Below are positions 7,949 to 16,422 of a DNA stretch of 38,733 nt, piece by piece. The stretch comes from Chloroflexota bacterium (GTDB taxonomy: Bacteria > Chloroflexota > Anaerolineae > UBA3071), in the NCBI GenBank assembly GCA_014383605.1, contig JACNHM010000577.1, positions 1 to 38,733 of the forward strand, written 5' to 3'. Under the pieces are notes generated by a model that had not been told where the DNA came from, searched no databases, and was given only the letters and a program-made list of their open reading frames with translations. Made by a program: the position numbers and the translations under genes. Within the stretch, counting starts at the first letter, position 1. Every line of letters starts with the position of its first letter.

Positions 7949-9026
7949 ATATTGGCGTCACTTCGACGTCGTGTTGCTCGTCGTCACCGTGCTGCTGATC
8001 AGCCTGGGCATTGTGATGATCTACAGCGCCACTTCCAGCACGCCGGAGCTTGCCGTGCTGACACAGCGACAGATCATCTACGCTGTGGTGGGTCTGGCGC
8101 TGATGATCTTGACGGCGGCCATTGATTACCGCCTGCTGAGCAGCCTGAGCCTGGTCCTGTACCTCATCACACTGGGCGTTCTGGTGGCGGTGTTCGTGAC
8201 CGGGCAGGTGTTGGTGGGTGCCCAGCGCTGGATTGACATCGGACTTTCCATCCAGCCCTCGGAGCTGGCCAAGGTGCTTACCATCGTTGTCTTGGCCCGC
8301 TTCCTGGGCGATCACGAGGAGAAGATAGGCCGGTGGCGCTATGTGCTGGTAGCCATCGCCATTCTGATCCCCCCGGTGGTGCTGACGTACCTGCAGCCGC
8401 ATCTGAGCGGTGCTATCGTGCTCCTCGCCGTGGGAGCGGTGATGATCTTCATGAGCGGCCTGCGCTGGCTGCACGTTTTGGTGTTCGGTTTGGCCGGCGC
8501 TGCTGGCGCCCCCTTGCTCTGGTTTTCCCTGAAAGAGTACATGCAGGAGCGGGTGCTGCTCTTCCTCAACCCGCAGAGTGATCCAGCGGCCAGCTACAAC
8601 ATCGAGCAGGCGCTGATCAGCATCGGCTCCGGGGGCTGGCTGGGCCAGGGGCTTTTCCGCGGCAGCCAGAGCCAACTCCAGTTCCTGCGCGTGAGCCACG
8701 CCGACTTCATCTTCTCCGTTCTCGCCGAAGAGCTGGGCTTCGTCGGCGCGCTGATCCTGTTGCTGCTGCTGCTGATCATGCTCTGGCGGCTGCTGCGCAT
8801 CGCCGAGATGGCGCGGGATAGCTTCGGCCGCCTGATCGTGGTGGGTGTAGCGACGGTCATCTTCGTGCAGAGCGTGATCAACGTCGGCATGAATCTGAAT
8901 CTGTTGCCGGTGACCGGCATTCCCTTGCCCTTCGTCAGCCACGGGGGCAGTTCGCTGGTCACGCTCTTGCTGGGGCTGGGCCTGGCCCAGAGCGTGGCCA
9001 TGCGACACCGCAAGATCGAGTTTTAG
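7938..9026 (+). CDS. rodA: SEDS peptidoglycan glycosyltransferase RodA
   Basis: This 362-aa polytopic SEDS-family protein polymerises lipid II with PBP2. About ten membrane helices are visible. SEDS hallmarks include the WIDIGLSIQPSELAK segment, the loop YNIEQALISIGSGGWLGQGL (which holds the conserved GSGGWxGxG), HADFIFSVLAEELG and the terminal PLPFVSHGGSSL. The start at 7938 gives MARRYWRHFDVV; an in-frame ATG at 7905 would overlap PBP2 by 44 nt. Position right after PBP2 supports RodA over FtsW. Confidence 0.93.
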   Translation: MARRYWRHFDVVLLVVTVLLISLGIVMIYSATSSTPELAVLTQRQIIYAVVGLALMILTAAIDYRLLSSLSLVLYLITLGVLVAVFVTGQVLVGAQRWIDIGLSIQPSELAKVLTIVVLARFLGDHEEKIGRWRYVLVAIAILIPPVVLTYLQPHLSGAIVLLAVGAVMIFMSGLRWLHVLVFGLAGAAGAPLLWFSLKEYMQERVLLFLNPQSDPAASYNIEQALISIGSGGWLGQGLFRGSQSQLQFLRVSHADFIFSVLAEELGFVGALILLLLLLIMLWRLLRIAEMARDSFGRLIVVGVATVIFVQSVINVGMNLNLLPVTGIPLPFVSHGGSSLVTLLLGLGLAQSVAMRHRKIEF

Positions 9027-9115
9027 TAGTCCGTAGTCCTCGGTCCATAGTCCGAAGTCATGCCAGCCTTAAGCCTGGATCCCTTTTTGACCCCGGACTA
9101 AGGACTGGGGACTGT
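9027..9115. repeat. foldback heptanucleotide repeat after rodA
   Basis: TAGTCCG/TAGTCCT-like units (9027-9060) are followed, after a spacer, by complementary GGACTAAGGACTGGGGACT units (9094-9113). The unit is the same as in the mreC-mreD gap. It could fold as a hairpin at the end of the rod operon, but there is no T-run to make it a standard terminator. The next gene's own GGAGG follows directly. Confidence 0.75.
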
Positions 9116-9128
9116 TGGAGGAATAGCG

Positions 9129-10250
9129 ATGCCAGACCTTTCCGTACCTGAGCTTCTTGCTCAAACGCAGGCCGACGTGGCCGACGTTTTCGCCACGCGG
9201 GACGTGACCGTGGAACAGGAAACACCGTTCATGGTGCGGTTGCGTGGCCGTTTGCTGGTTGCCTCCGAGCAGGCTTACGAACTCGTGGCCTCGCGGCTGG
9301 GGGCGCTGGGTTTCACCACGCTCTTCCGCCGTGAGGATGATACCGACGTGATCCGGGCTGTGCGCGGCTCGCTGCCCGAGGCCAAGGCCCGTCCGTGGGT
9401 GGCCGGCGTGCTGTTGCTGGCCACGGTGGTGGCGGTGCTGTACACCGGCATGGGCTTCGGAGTGGAGGACGTCACCGCCCGGCCCAACCTGCTGGCCGGA
9501 TGGCCTTTCGCCGCCGGGTTGATGGGCATCCTGCTGGCGCACGAACTGGGTCATTACTTCGTCGGGCGCAGCCTGGGCGTGCCCATGAGCCTGCCCTACT
9601 TCATCCCCATGCCTTTGACCATCTTCGGCACCATGGGCGCCTTCATTCGCATGAAAGGCCCAGCCGTCAATCGCCGCCGCTTGCTGGCCATGGCTGCAGC
9701 CGGGCCGCTGGCCGGTCTGGCCGTGGCCATCCCCGTTCTCATCCTCGGCCTCTCCCTGTCGGAGATCCGGCCCGAGGTCTTGCAGGCGCCGGAGGGGATG
9801 ATCGTCTTCAAGGAGGGCAATTCGCTGCTTTACATCGCCCTGAAGATGCTGGTCTTTGGCCGTTTCCTGCCCGGCGGCGGCGAGGACGTCTGGCTGCACC
9901 CGCTGGCCTTCGCCGGCTGGGCCGGACTCTTCGTCACTGGCCTGAACCTCATCCCCGCCGGCCAGCTCGACGGCGGACACATCATCTACACCCTGCTGGG
10001 CAAGCGGGCAAGGTGGCTGACCGGGGTCATCATCGGCCTCCTGGCCGGACTGGATATCTTGAACTATTTCCTGTACGGGCAACTCAGTTGGTCGCTGCTC
10101 GTGGTGCTCATCCTCATTTTCGGGCGAGTGCACGCCGCTCCCCTGGACGACATCACCGAACTCGATCCGCCTCGAAAAGTCTTGGCCTGCTTGATGCTGG
10201 CCGTTTTTGTCTTAGTCTTCGTACCCATACCTTTGGTTGTCCTGGGGTAG
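9129..10250 (+). CDS. site-2-protease-like membrane zinc metalloprotease
   Basis: This 373-aa intramembrane protease (peptidase M50 class) resembles plant EGY and cyanobacterial S2P homologues. A soluble N-terminal region (~90 aa) precedes several membrane helices. The zinc site is visible: HELGH at residues 138-142, with the third ligand in LIPAGQLDGGH (D281). Homologues cut membrane-bound regulators or process membrane proteins; the substrate here cannot be told. GGAGG lies 7 nt before the ATG. It follows the rod operon after a repeat-filled spacer, so co-transcription is possible but not certain. No PDZ domain is evident. Confidence 0.88.
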   Translation: MPDLSVPELLAQTQADVADVFATRDVTVEQETPFMVRLRGRLLVASEQAYELVASRLGALGFTTLFRREDDTDVIRAVRGSLPEAKARPWVAGVLLLATVVAVLYTGMGFGVEDVTARPNLLAGWPFAAGLMGILLAHELGHYFVGRSLGVPMSLPYFIPMPLTIFGTMGAFIRMKGPAVNRRRLLAMAAAGPLAGLAVAIPVLILGLSLSEIRPEVLQAPEGMIVFKEGNSLLYIALKMLVFGRFLPGGGEDVWLHPLAFAGWAGLFVTGLNLIPAGQLDGGHIIYTLLGKRARWLTGVIIGLLAGLDILNYFLYGQLSWSLLVVLILIFGRVHAAPLDDITELDPPRKVLACLMLAVFVLVFVPIPLVVLG

Positions 10251-10278
10251 GGGCGACTCCTGCAGTCACTCTTGGCTT

Positions 10279-10299
10279 GGGCAGGCGCAAGGCCTGCCC
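10279..10299. repeat. GGGCAGGC/GCCTGCCC hairpin
   Basis: An exact 8-bp stem (10279-10286 with 10292-10299) and a 5-nt loop lie just after the protease gene. With no following T-run it is more likely a REP-like palindrome than a terminator for that gene. Confidence 0.6.
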
Positions 10300-10320
10300 C
10301 TACGCCCTGGGCCGGAACAG

Positions 10321-10354
10321 GCAAAAGCCCCAGCGGATGTGTCATCCGTTGGGG
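10321..10354 (-). terminator. probable Rho-independent terminator of the lon-side operon
   Basis: A 12-bp stem with one G-U pair (10328-10339 with 10343-10354, loop TGT) is followed, on the minus strand, by GCTTTTGC. It lies 36 nt past the stop of the last minus-strand gene (10390), where an operon end is expected. The T-run is short, so efficiency is uncertain. Confidence 0.6.
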
Positions 10355-10389
10355 CCTGGTGTTGAAACTGGCTGGACGTTGGCTGTCTC

Positions 10390-11499
10390 TCAGCTTCGGC
10401 ACACTCCATCAATACGCCACACAGTATCCTCGTTCACCTTTTGCGACGACGTGTTGACCACGCGCCAGCAATAGGTACGCTGCTCGCCATCCCCTACCAC
10501 GTCCGTCCACACTTGCACCTGTTCCATTCCCCGCAATTCCTCATTCACTTCGGTGGCTGGTTCACCGGAAGGGGGAGCGACGCCTGGATAGGTGAATTGC
10601 AGCACACGAAACGATCCAACCTGATGAAGGCCCAGATCACGGGCCTCGCGGCGTCCGTTGGGTGTCATCAAGCCCGGCTCGTCGTCGGGCTTCATGACCT
10701 CCGCTTGCCGCTCTTGCTGCGAAGAGAGGAAAAAGGTAAGCACAACTCCTTCGGGATAGAAGGGATGTTCCGGTGTGCCATAGCAGAACACCAGTGAGCT
10801 GTCGCCGGACTGGTAACTGCCGTCGCCCTGGCGCGTGTGGATCCGTTCGCGGCAAAGCTGGCTGCGCTCGTACAGCCGATCAAGAACGGTGACTTTTTCG
10901 ATGACACCGTTTCTATCGTCGCCCGAGGTCGTGATGCCGCCGCTGCCCTGGAAGTGCTGCACCGAATAGCCCTTATCTTTGCCTTCCCAACGGAAAATCG
11001 AAAGCCTGGTGATGGCAGGATCACGGCCATAGCCCCTGATGACCAGCTCGTCTACGTTGCCATCTCCGTCGCTGTCCACCTGCTCAGGTGCATCTACCTG
11101 GCTGTCGGCCAAGTAGCCCTGTCCTTTTCCCAGATGGGTATCGGGCAGCAACTTGTAGGGCACGAGGAAAGCTGAGCGGTAGGGGATAGGCACTCCCAAC
11201 TGATGCGGTGAGATGTCCACCTGGGCATCGTAGATCACGCCCCCTATCGGGCCGCGCCCCTCTTGCGCCGAGTCATAGCGGTAGATGAGCAGCCATTCCT
11301 GCTCTTCATCTCCGTCAATGTCCACGGTGGGCAACTCTTTGTCTTGCGGCTCCCATGCCTCGGGGATGATGTTGACCAGGTTCAGTGGCAGTTCCAGCCC
11401 CTGCTGCTGCGGCGTGCAGCGCCCCAGGGCGAACATCACCACAAGCACGATGATGGCCAGCACGATGAGTATGAGAATCAGGTTGCGGAGGGTTTCCAT
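10390..11499 (-). CDS. membrane-anchored protein of unknown function with FG-GAP-like motifs
   Basis: This encodes 369 aa. The N-terminus is a single hydrophobic anchor (LILILIVLAIIVLVVMFALG) followed by CTPQQQG; the residue before the Cys is Arg, so it is not a good lipobox. The rest looks extracytoplasmic and hydrophilic. Two acidic stretches, TVDIDGDEEQEWLLIY and QVDSDGDGNVDELVIRG, resemble the Ca-binding DxDGDG...E loops of FG-GAP/VCBS repeat proteins. The C-terminal third has no feature I recognise, and two cysteines sit near the end. An ATG at 11499 follows a GTG at 11502. It lies 17 nt downstream of lon and ends before a hairpin terminator. Surface location and binding are inferences; no enzymatic role is suggested. 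Confidence 0.75.
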   Translation of the reverse strand: METLRNLILILIVLAIIVLVVMFALGRCTPQQQGLELPLNLVNIIPEAWEPQDKELPTVDIDGDEEQEWLLIYRYDSAQEGRGPIGGVIYDAQVDISPHQLGVPIPYRSAFLVPYKLLPDTHLGKGQGYLADSQVDAPEQVDSDGDGNVDELVIRGYGRDPAITRLSIFRWEGKDKGYSVQHFQGSGGITTSGDDRNGVIEKVTVLDRLYERSQLCRERIHTRQGDGSYQSGDSSLVFCYGTPEHPFYPEGVVLTFFLSSQQERQAEVMKPDDEPGLMTPNGRREARDLGLHQVGSFRVLQFTYPGVAPPSGEPATEVNEELRGMEQVQVWTDVVGDGEQRTYCWRVVNTSSQKVNEDTVWRIDGVCRS

Positions 11500-11516
11500 C
11501 ACAACATACCTGCCTT

Positions 11517-13976
11517 CTACGTGGACGATGCTTTATCCACCAACGCCTGCGCCAGGATCTCCTCCATGCGCTCCACGAGCACCAGGTTGAGGTCCCGCTT
11601 GACCCGACGGGGGATGTCCACCAGGTCTTTCTCGTTTTTCTTGGGCAGGAGGACGGTCTTCAGCCCGGCCCGGTGAGCGGCCAACAACTTCTCCTTCAGC
11701 CCGCCGATGGGCAGCACCCGCCCGCGCAGCGTGATCTCCCCCGTCATGCCCACGTCGCGGCGCACCGGCAGCCCGCTGAGAGCGGAGATGAGCGCCGTGG
11801 CCATGGTCACCCCCGCCGAGGGCCCGTCCTTGGGGATGGCCCCTTCCGGCAGGTGGATGTGGATGTCTACCTTGTCGAACTCCACATCGGCAAAGTCGTA
11901 CTCCTCGGCACGGGAGCGGGCATAGGACAGCGCCGCCTGCGCTGATTCCTGCATGATCTCGCCCAGTTGGCCGGTGAGCGTCAGGTTGCCTTTGCCCTCC
12001 ATCAGCGCCACTTCCACGGTGACCAGGTCGCCTCCTGCTTCTGTCCAGGCGACGCTGGTAGCCACGCCCACTTCGTCCTCTTCCTGGGCCAGCCCGTGCG
12101 TGAACTGGGGTGGGCCGAGGTACTTGCTCAGCGATTCCGCCGTGACGCGCTGGGGAGACGGTTTTTCCTCGGCCACGCGGCGGGCGATCTTGCGGCAGAT
12201 GTTGGCAATGGCCCGCTCCAGGTTGCGCACCCCCGCCTCGTAGGTGTACTCGCGGATCATCAACCGCAGTGCCTGGTCGGAGAAACGCAGCCCCTGGGCG
12301 GAGAGCCCGTGCTCCTCCAACTGGCGGGGAATGAGGAAGCGCCTGGCGATCTCCCGCTTCTCTTCCTCGATGTAGCCGGGGAAGTGGATCACCTCCATGC
12401 GGTCTTCCAGGGCCGGCGGGATGGTATCCAGGATGTTGGCCGTGGTGATGAAGAGCACCTTGGAGAGATCGTAGGGCACGTCCAGGTAGTGGTCGGAGAA
12501 GGCGTGGTTTTGTTCCGGATCGAGCACCTCTAGCAAGGCGGCCGAGGGGTCGCCGCGGAAATCCATGCCGATTTTGTCCACCTCGTCGAGCATGAACACG
12601 GGATTGATGCTGCCGGCATTGCGCATGGTCTGAAGGACGCGGCCCGGCAGGGCGCCGATGTAGGTGCGCCGGTGGCCGCGGATTTCCGCCTCGTCGCGGA
12701 TGCCGCCCAGGGAGACGCGGACGAACTTGCGACCCAGCGCTTTGGCGATGGAGCGGCCCATGGAGGTCTTGCCCGTGCCTGGCGGTCCCACGAAACAGAG
12801 GATGGGCGTGCGCATCTTGTCGGCGGCCAGCTTGCGCACGGCCATGTGTTCCAGGACACGCTCCTTGGCCTTGGGCAGCCCGTAGTGATGCGCCTCCAGG
12901 ATCTCCTCGGCATGGGTGATGTCCATGTTGTCTTCCGTGGTCTCGTACCACGGCAGTTCGATGAGCCAATCCAGGTACGTGCGGATAATGCCTACCTCCG
13001 GCGCGGCAGGCGGCATCAGGCCCAACCGTTCCAGCTCCTTTTCGGCTTTCTTCTGGGCGACTTCCGGCATGCGGGCGGCGGCGATCTTCTCTTGCAGCTC
13101 GTTGATCTCCTGCGTTTGGGCGTCTGACTCTCCCAGCTCCTGCTGAATGGCCTGCATTTGCTCCCGCAGGAAGTACTCTCGCTGCGATTTGTCCATGGTC
13201 TGTTGCACCTGGGCATGGATGCGGTTCTCCAGTTCCAGGACATCCAGCTCCTTGCCCAGGAGCACGCTGAGCCGCTGCAGTCGCAGGATGGGATCGAGGG
13301 TTTCCAACAGCTCCTGTCGCTGTTCCACGTTCAGGTTCAAGGCCGAAGCGATCAGGTCGGCCATCGCGCCCGGCTCGCCCATGTTCATGGCCGCCACGTA
13401 GGCCTCCTCGGGCAGATAGGGAGACAGTTCCACGCAGCGCTCGAACAGCCCCAGCACGGCCCGCATCAGCGCTTCCACCGACGCCGCCTTCACGCTGGGC
13501 TCGAAGATGGGCAGTGCCCGCACCCGGATGTAAGGTTCGGTGTGCACCACGTCCACGATCTGCATACGCTGCCGGCCCTGGCCCAGCACGTTGGTCGTGC
13601 CATCGGGCATGCGCAGCACGCGGCCGATGATGAATTCGGTGCCCACAGAGTACAGGTCGTGCACGCCAGGATCGTGAATCTCATCCTCTCGCTGGGCGAC
13701 GACCAGCAGCAAGTCGTCGCTGGCCGAGGCAGCTTCCACCGCTTTCACCGAACGGTCCCGGCCCACGAAAAGGGGAGCGACCATCTGCGGAAAGACGACC
13801 ATGTTGCGCAAGGGCAGCACTGGATATTCCATAATCTCGATATCGGCCAGGGCTTCCTGTCTTTCATCTCGTTGCTCGCCCATCAGCGAATCGTTAACCA
13901 GCAAATCCAAGAGCGAGAAGCCTGGTCGGCCATCCAAAAAAGACCATTCATCCATGTTAGTTTGCTCTCTCTGCAT
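11517..13976 (-). CDS. lon: ATP-dependent protease Lon
   Basis: This 819-aa homohexameric AAA+ serine protease degrades misfolded and regulatory proteins. The N-terminal substrate domain begins at [14 protein letters not shown], followed by a coiled coil ([20 protein letters not shown]). The AAA+ module carries GPPGTGKT (from residue ~397) and Walker [12 protein letters not shown]. The protease domain carries the Ser-Lys dyad in PKDGPSAG (S720) and [10 protein letters not shown] (K763), 43 residues apart as in E. coli Lon. The ATG at 13976 overlaps the folC stop by one base (TGATG), indicating translational coupling. A TTG at 13979 is also in frame. Length is normal. Confidence 0.97.
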   Translation of the reverse strand: MQREQTNMDEWSFLDGRPGFSLLDLLVNDSLMGEQRDERQEALADIEIMEYPVLPLRNMVVFPQMVAPLFVGRDRSVKAVEAASASDDLLLVVAQREDEIHDPGVHDLYSVGTEFIIGRVLRMPDGTTNVLGQGRQRMQIVDVVHTEPYIRVRALPIFEPSVKAASVEALMRAVLGLFERCVELSPYLPEEAYVAAMNMGEPGAMADLIASALNLNVEQRQELLETLDPILRLQRLSVLLGKELDVLELENRIHAQVQQTMDKSQREYFLREQMQAIQQELGESDAQTQEINELQEKIAAARMPEVAQKKAEKELERLGLMPPAAPEVGIIRTYLDWLIELPWYETTEDNMDITHAEEILEAHHYGLPKAKERVLEHMAVRKLAADKMRTPILCFVGPPGTGKTSMGRSIAKALGRKFVRVSLGGIRDEAEIRGHRRTYIGALPGRVLQTMRNAGSINPVFMLDEVDKIGMDFRGDPSAALLEVLDPEQNHAFSDHYLDVPYDLSKVLFITTANILDTIPPALEDRMEVIHFPGYIEEEKREIARRFLIPRQLEEHGLSAQGLRFSDQALRLMIREYTYEAGVRNLERAIANICRKIARRVAEEKPSPQRVTAESLSKYLGPPQFTHGLAQEEDEVGVATSVAWTEAGGDLVTVEVALMEGKGNLTLTGQLGEIMQESAQAALSYARSRAEEYDFADVEFDKVDIHIHLPEGAIPKDGPSAGVTMATALISALSGLPVRRDVGMTGEITLRGRVLPIGGLKEKLLAAHRAGLKTVLLPKKNEKDLVDIPRRVKRDLNLVLVERMEEILAQALVDKASST

Positions 13977-15352
13977 CAATGTCCCACAGGCTCTGCTTCA
14001 TGAGCCCAGTCATCGGGCGGCAGTCTGTCGGCCAGCGCTTCCCGCACCTCGCCGACGACGAAAATGGAACCGCTTCCGCAGACCAGATCCCCGGCCTGCG
14101 CCCAGGCCAGCGCTTGTTCTACGGCTCCGGCCACGCTCTCGCTGACGGCCAGGAACTGGCCGGCTCGCAGCAGCGGGGCGATCATCTGAGCCAGTTCGTG
14201 CGGATCGGCGGCCCGGGGGTGACGGGCTTGCGTGGTGATCACACAATGGCTCAGCGGCAGCAGTGTTTTGAGCATGCCCTCGATGTCCTTGTCCTCGGAA
14301 GCGCCGAAGACCAGCACCATGCGCTCGTGGGGGAACCATTCGCCCAGCGCGGCCACCAGCTTGGCCACCGAATCAGGATTATGAGCGCCATCCACCACCA
14401 CGCAGGGGTGCGGCTGCAATACCTCTAGCCGACCCGGCCAGCGTACCTGGGCCAAACCGTTGCCCATGGCCCCTTCGGGGATTGCCACGCCGCGGCGGCG
14501 CAACGTCTCTGCCAGGGCCACGGCCATCGTGGCATTCAGCAGTTGGTGCTGACCGAGCAAGGGGATGCGCAGGTTTTCATACACGACGGGTGGGTGATGG
14601 CCATCCGCTTGCTCCTGCACGCGCAGCGTCTGCCCGGTCAAATCGCCCGCTGTTCTTTCCCAGCGCCAATCCCTGCCGACGAGGATCAGTTCAGCCTGCC
14701 GCTGGTGACATACGTCTTCGATCACCTGCATCGCCTCCGGCGCTTGCGGTGCGCAGACCAGCGGCACGCCGGGCTTGATGATCCCGGCCTTCTCGCCGGC
14801 GATGAGCGCTAGCGTATCGCCCAGGAGCTCGGTATGGTCGTAGCTCAGGGTGGTGATGGCGGTGACATCCGGCGAAACGATGTTGGTGGCGTCGAGCCGG
14901 CCGCCCAGGCCCGTTTCCAAGATCGCCCATTCCACCTCCTGCTGGGCAAAGTGCAGGAAGCCCAGGGCGGTGATGATCTCGAAAGTGGTGATGTCCTCCA
15001 CGGCCTCAATGGCCGGGCGGCATTGCTCCACCAGCGCCAACAGGTCTTCCTGGGACAGCAACCGGCCATCCACGCGGATGCGCTCGCGGAAGGTGTGCAG
15101 GTGGGGCGAGGTGTAAAGCCCCGTGTGGAAGCCGGCGGCGCGCAGGATGGCATCGCACATCGCCGCCGTGGAGCCCTTGCCCTTGGTGCCGGCGATGTGC
15201 ACGGAACGGAAGCGGCGGTGCGGATTCCCCAGCAGCGCCAACAGGTGTTCCATGCGAGTCAAGTCGAGAGTAGCCGCGTCGTAGGTGAAACGGGCCAGCA
15301 TCTCGTAGTCTGTGTAGCTAAAAATGAAGTCGAGAGCTTGCTGGTAGGTCAT
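13976..15352 (-). CDS. folC: folylpolyglutamate/dihydrofolate synthase
   Basis: This ~458-aa Mur-ligase-like enzyme adds glutamate to (dihydro)folate using ATP. The P-loop is [14 protein letters not shown]. Other family motifs are [37 protein letters not shown] and [10 protein letters not shown], and the WPGRLEVL segment precedes the C-terminal domain. The ATG at 15352 gives [17 protein letters not shown], the usual beginning. A GTG at 15385 would add 11 residues encoded by repeat-like sequence. No strong ribosome site precedes either. It lies between the DUF5615 gene and lon on the same strand and overlaps lon. Confidence 0.95.
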   Translation of the reverse strand: MTYQQALDFIFSYTDYEMLARFTYDAATLDLTRMEHLLALLGNPHRRFRSVHIAGTKGKGSTAAMCDAILRAAGFHTGLYTSPHLHTFRERIRVDGRLLSQEDLLALVEQCRPAIEAVEDITTFEIITALGFLHFAQQEVEWAILETGLGGRLDATNIVSPDVTAITTLSYDHTELLGDTLALIAGEKAGIIKPGVPLVCAPQAPEAMQVIEDVCHQRQAELILVGRDWRWERTAGDLTGQTLRVQEQADGHHPPVVYENLRIPLLGQHQLLNATMAVALAETLRRRGVAIPEGAMGNGLAQVRWPGRLEVLQPHPCVVVDGAHNPDSVAKLVAALGEWFPHERMVLVFGASEDKDIEGMLKTLLPLSHCVITTQARHPRAADPHELAQMIAPLLRAGQFLAVSESVAGAVEQALAWAQAGDLVCGSGSIFVVGEVREALADRLPPDDWAHEAEPVGH

Positions 15353-15433
15353 GTTTGGTGCATTGGCAGATTGGCGAGCGGGCACACTGAGGTCTGCCGA
15401 CAGATCCCCCCTACGCTGATGCGCTGCAGCACC

Positions 15434-15775
15434 TTAGTGCGGTGGCCGGTTGACGCGAATGAGGCGTCCAGAGAGCGATGTCTGGAACTCGATAGCATCA
15501 TGGATTCGGCGGGCTTGACCTGCAAAGTCCGGGTCAAAAGTGCACACAACGATACCGGCATGCTGCGGTTGTTCTTTGTGTAAGCGTATGAAGTGCTTGC
15601 GATTGAGAGTCACCAGGGCTCGGTCATCAGCAGAGGCAAAGGTCAGTACATTCTCATCAGGTACTGATTGTCCGGCTTGGCCTGTTTCATGGATGGTCAG
15701 CACGTCGTGACCCAACCGCCGCAGTTCCTTGACGACTGGCAGAGGGAAATTCTCGTTGGCGTATAGTCGTGCCAT
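15434..15775 (-). CDS. DUF5615 PIN-like putative toxin
   Basis: This 113-aa protein has the DUF5615 pattern of compact PIN-like nucleases: an N-terminal LYANENFPLPVVKELRRLGHDV segment (split: LYANENFPLP, then VVKELRRLGHDV) with acidic residues, EDN-like DENVLTFASADDRALVTLNRKHF, and a short variable C-terminus. Proteins of this family are usually paired with DUF433 antitoxins and are predicted RNases. The ATG lies 3 nt after the stop of the DUF433 gene, as in a two-gene toxin-antitoxin operon. Function is inferred from family and pairing only. Confidence 0.8.
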   Translation of the reverse strand: MARLYANENFPLPVVKELRRLGHDVLTIHETGQAGQSVPDENVLTFASADDRALVTLNRKHFIRLHKEQPQHAGIVVCTFDPDFAGQARRIHDAIEFQTSLSGRLIRVNRPPH

Positions 15776-15778
15776 GTC

Positions 15779-16108
15779 CTACGCTGCCTCGTTCCCACGT
15801 ATTTGCTGCTCGATCTCGTCTTGATGTGAACGGAAGTAGGCCCAGGCGTTAGTCAGGTCTTCAGCGCGCAGAGTTGGATAGCACCGCAGCAAATCTGCTT
15901 CGCTGGTTCCCAACCGCCTGGCTTGTGCCAGCACCCAAACTGGGATCCGAGTACGGACGATGCACGGTTCGCCACCACAGACGCCGGGCGTAGTGTCAAT
16001 GCCCGGAAAGGCGTCACCCAAATCGCGCACCACCCACTGAAGCAACTGAGCCTTTTCTGCCCGGGTCATGGCGGTTAGCAGCTTCTCGACTTCTTTGAAC
16101 GTGCTCAT
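15779..16108 (-). CDS. DUF433 putative antitoxin
   Basis: This 109-aa protein carries the DUF433 core PGVCGGEPCIVRTRIPVWVL followed by LGTSEADLLRCYPTLRAEDL and WAYFRSHQDEIE, a small helix-turn-helix-like domain found in VapB-type antitoxins. A ~40-residue helical N-terminal extension precedes it. The ATG at 16108 has GGGGGA about 8 nt upstream; a GTG at 16114 is also possible. It is the first gene of the pair with the DUF5615 gene. The 67-bp double-hairpin element ends 16-22 nt upstream and so occupies the likely promoter/operator region. Confidence 0.8.
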   Translation of the reverse strand: MSTFKEVEKLLTAMTRAEKAQLLQWVVRDLGDAFPGIDTTPGVCGGEPCIVRTRIPVWVLAQARRLGTSEADLLRCYPTLRAEDLTNAWAYFRSHQDEIEQQIRGNEAA

Positions 16109-16130
16109 CGTCACTGTCCCCCTTTAAGCC

Positions 16131-16197
16131 CAATACGGTTTAGTTAAGAGGGAGTTGCACTCCCGACGACGGCAGTACAACTGCCTCAGAACCCTTA
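16131..16197. repeat. 67-bp double-hairpin element, copy 2 (inverted)
   Basis: This is the exact reverse complement of 5-71. It lies directly upstream of the DUF433/DUF5615 pair. Perfect identity over 67 bp between two non-coding copies implies recent spread or active homogenisation. Confidence 0.85.
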
Positions 16198-16198
16198 G

Positions 16199-16276
16199 AT
16201 TGGTAAAATGGTAAACTGGGCTCTGCAGACCCAATCTACCAAGTTACCAGTCTACCAGTCTACCGATTTACCCACA
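16199..16276. repeat. foldback octanucleotide repeat (GGTARAYT type)
   Basis: The left arm GGTAAAATGGTAAACTGGG is answered by right-arm units ATCTACCA, GTTACCA, GTCTACCA, GTCTACCG and ATTTACCC. The 8-nt unit matches those at 26829-26947 and 34739-34785. It lies in the 225-bp gap before the large membrane protein, where I see no gene. Confidence 0.75.
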
Positions 16277-16377
16277 CCATTGTAACCCAAGTGGACGAAA
16301 AAGAAAAATGAGCGCAAATGGAATCACGCGTCATCGCTTGCCAAAAGGGGCTTCTGGTGGCATAATCTTTTTATCCA

Positions 16378-16413
16378 ACCCGAAACCTGGAACCCGAAAC
16401 CCGAAACCTGGAG
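16378..16413. repeat. short tandem repeat (AACCCGAAACCTGG type)
   Basis: CCCGAAACCTGGAACCCGAAAC and a further copy of CCCGAAACCTGG stand just before the start codon of the membrane-protein gene. It is one more member of the 7-8 nt repeat population of the window. Confidence 0.6.
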
Positions 16414-16422
16414 CATTGGCTC

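Noticed and set aside
9027..9115. Standard terminator after rodA
   Set aside because: The pairing is degenerate repeat arms with a long spacer and no T-run, so a terminator cannot be claimed.
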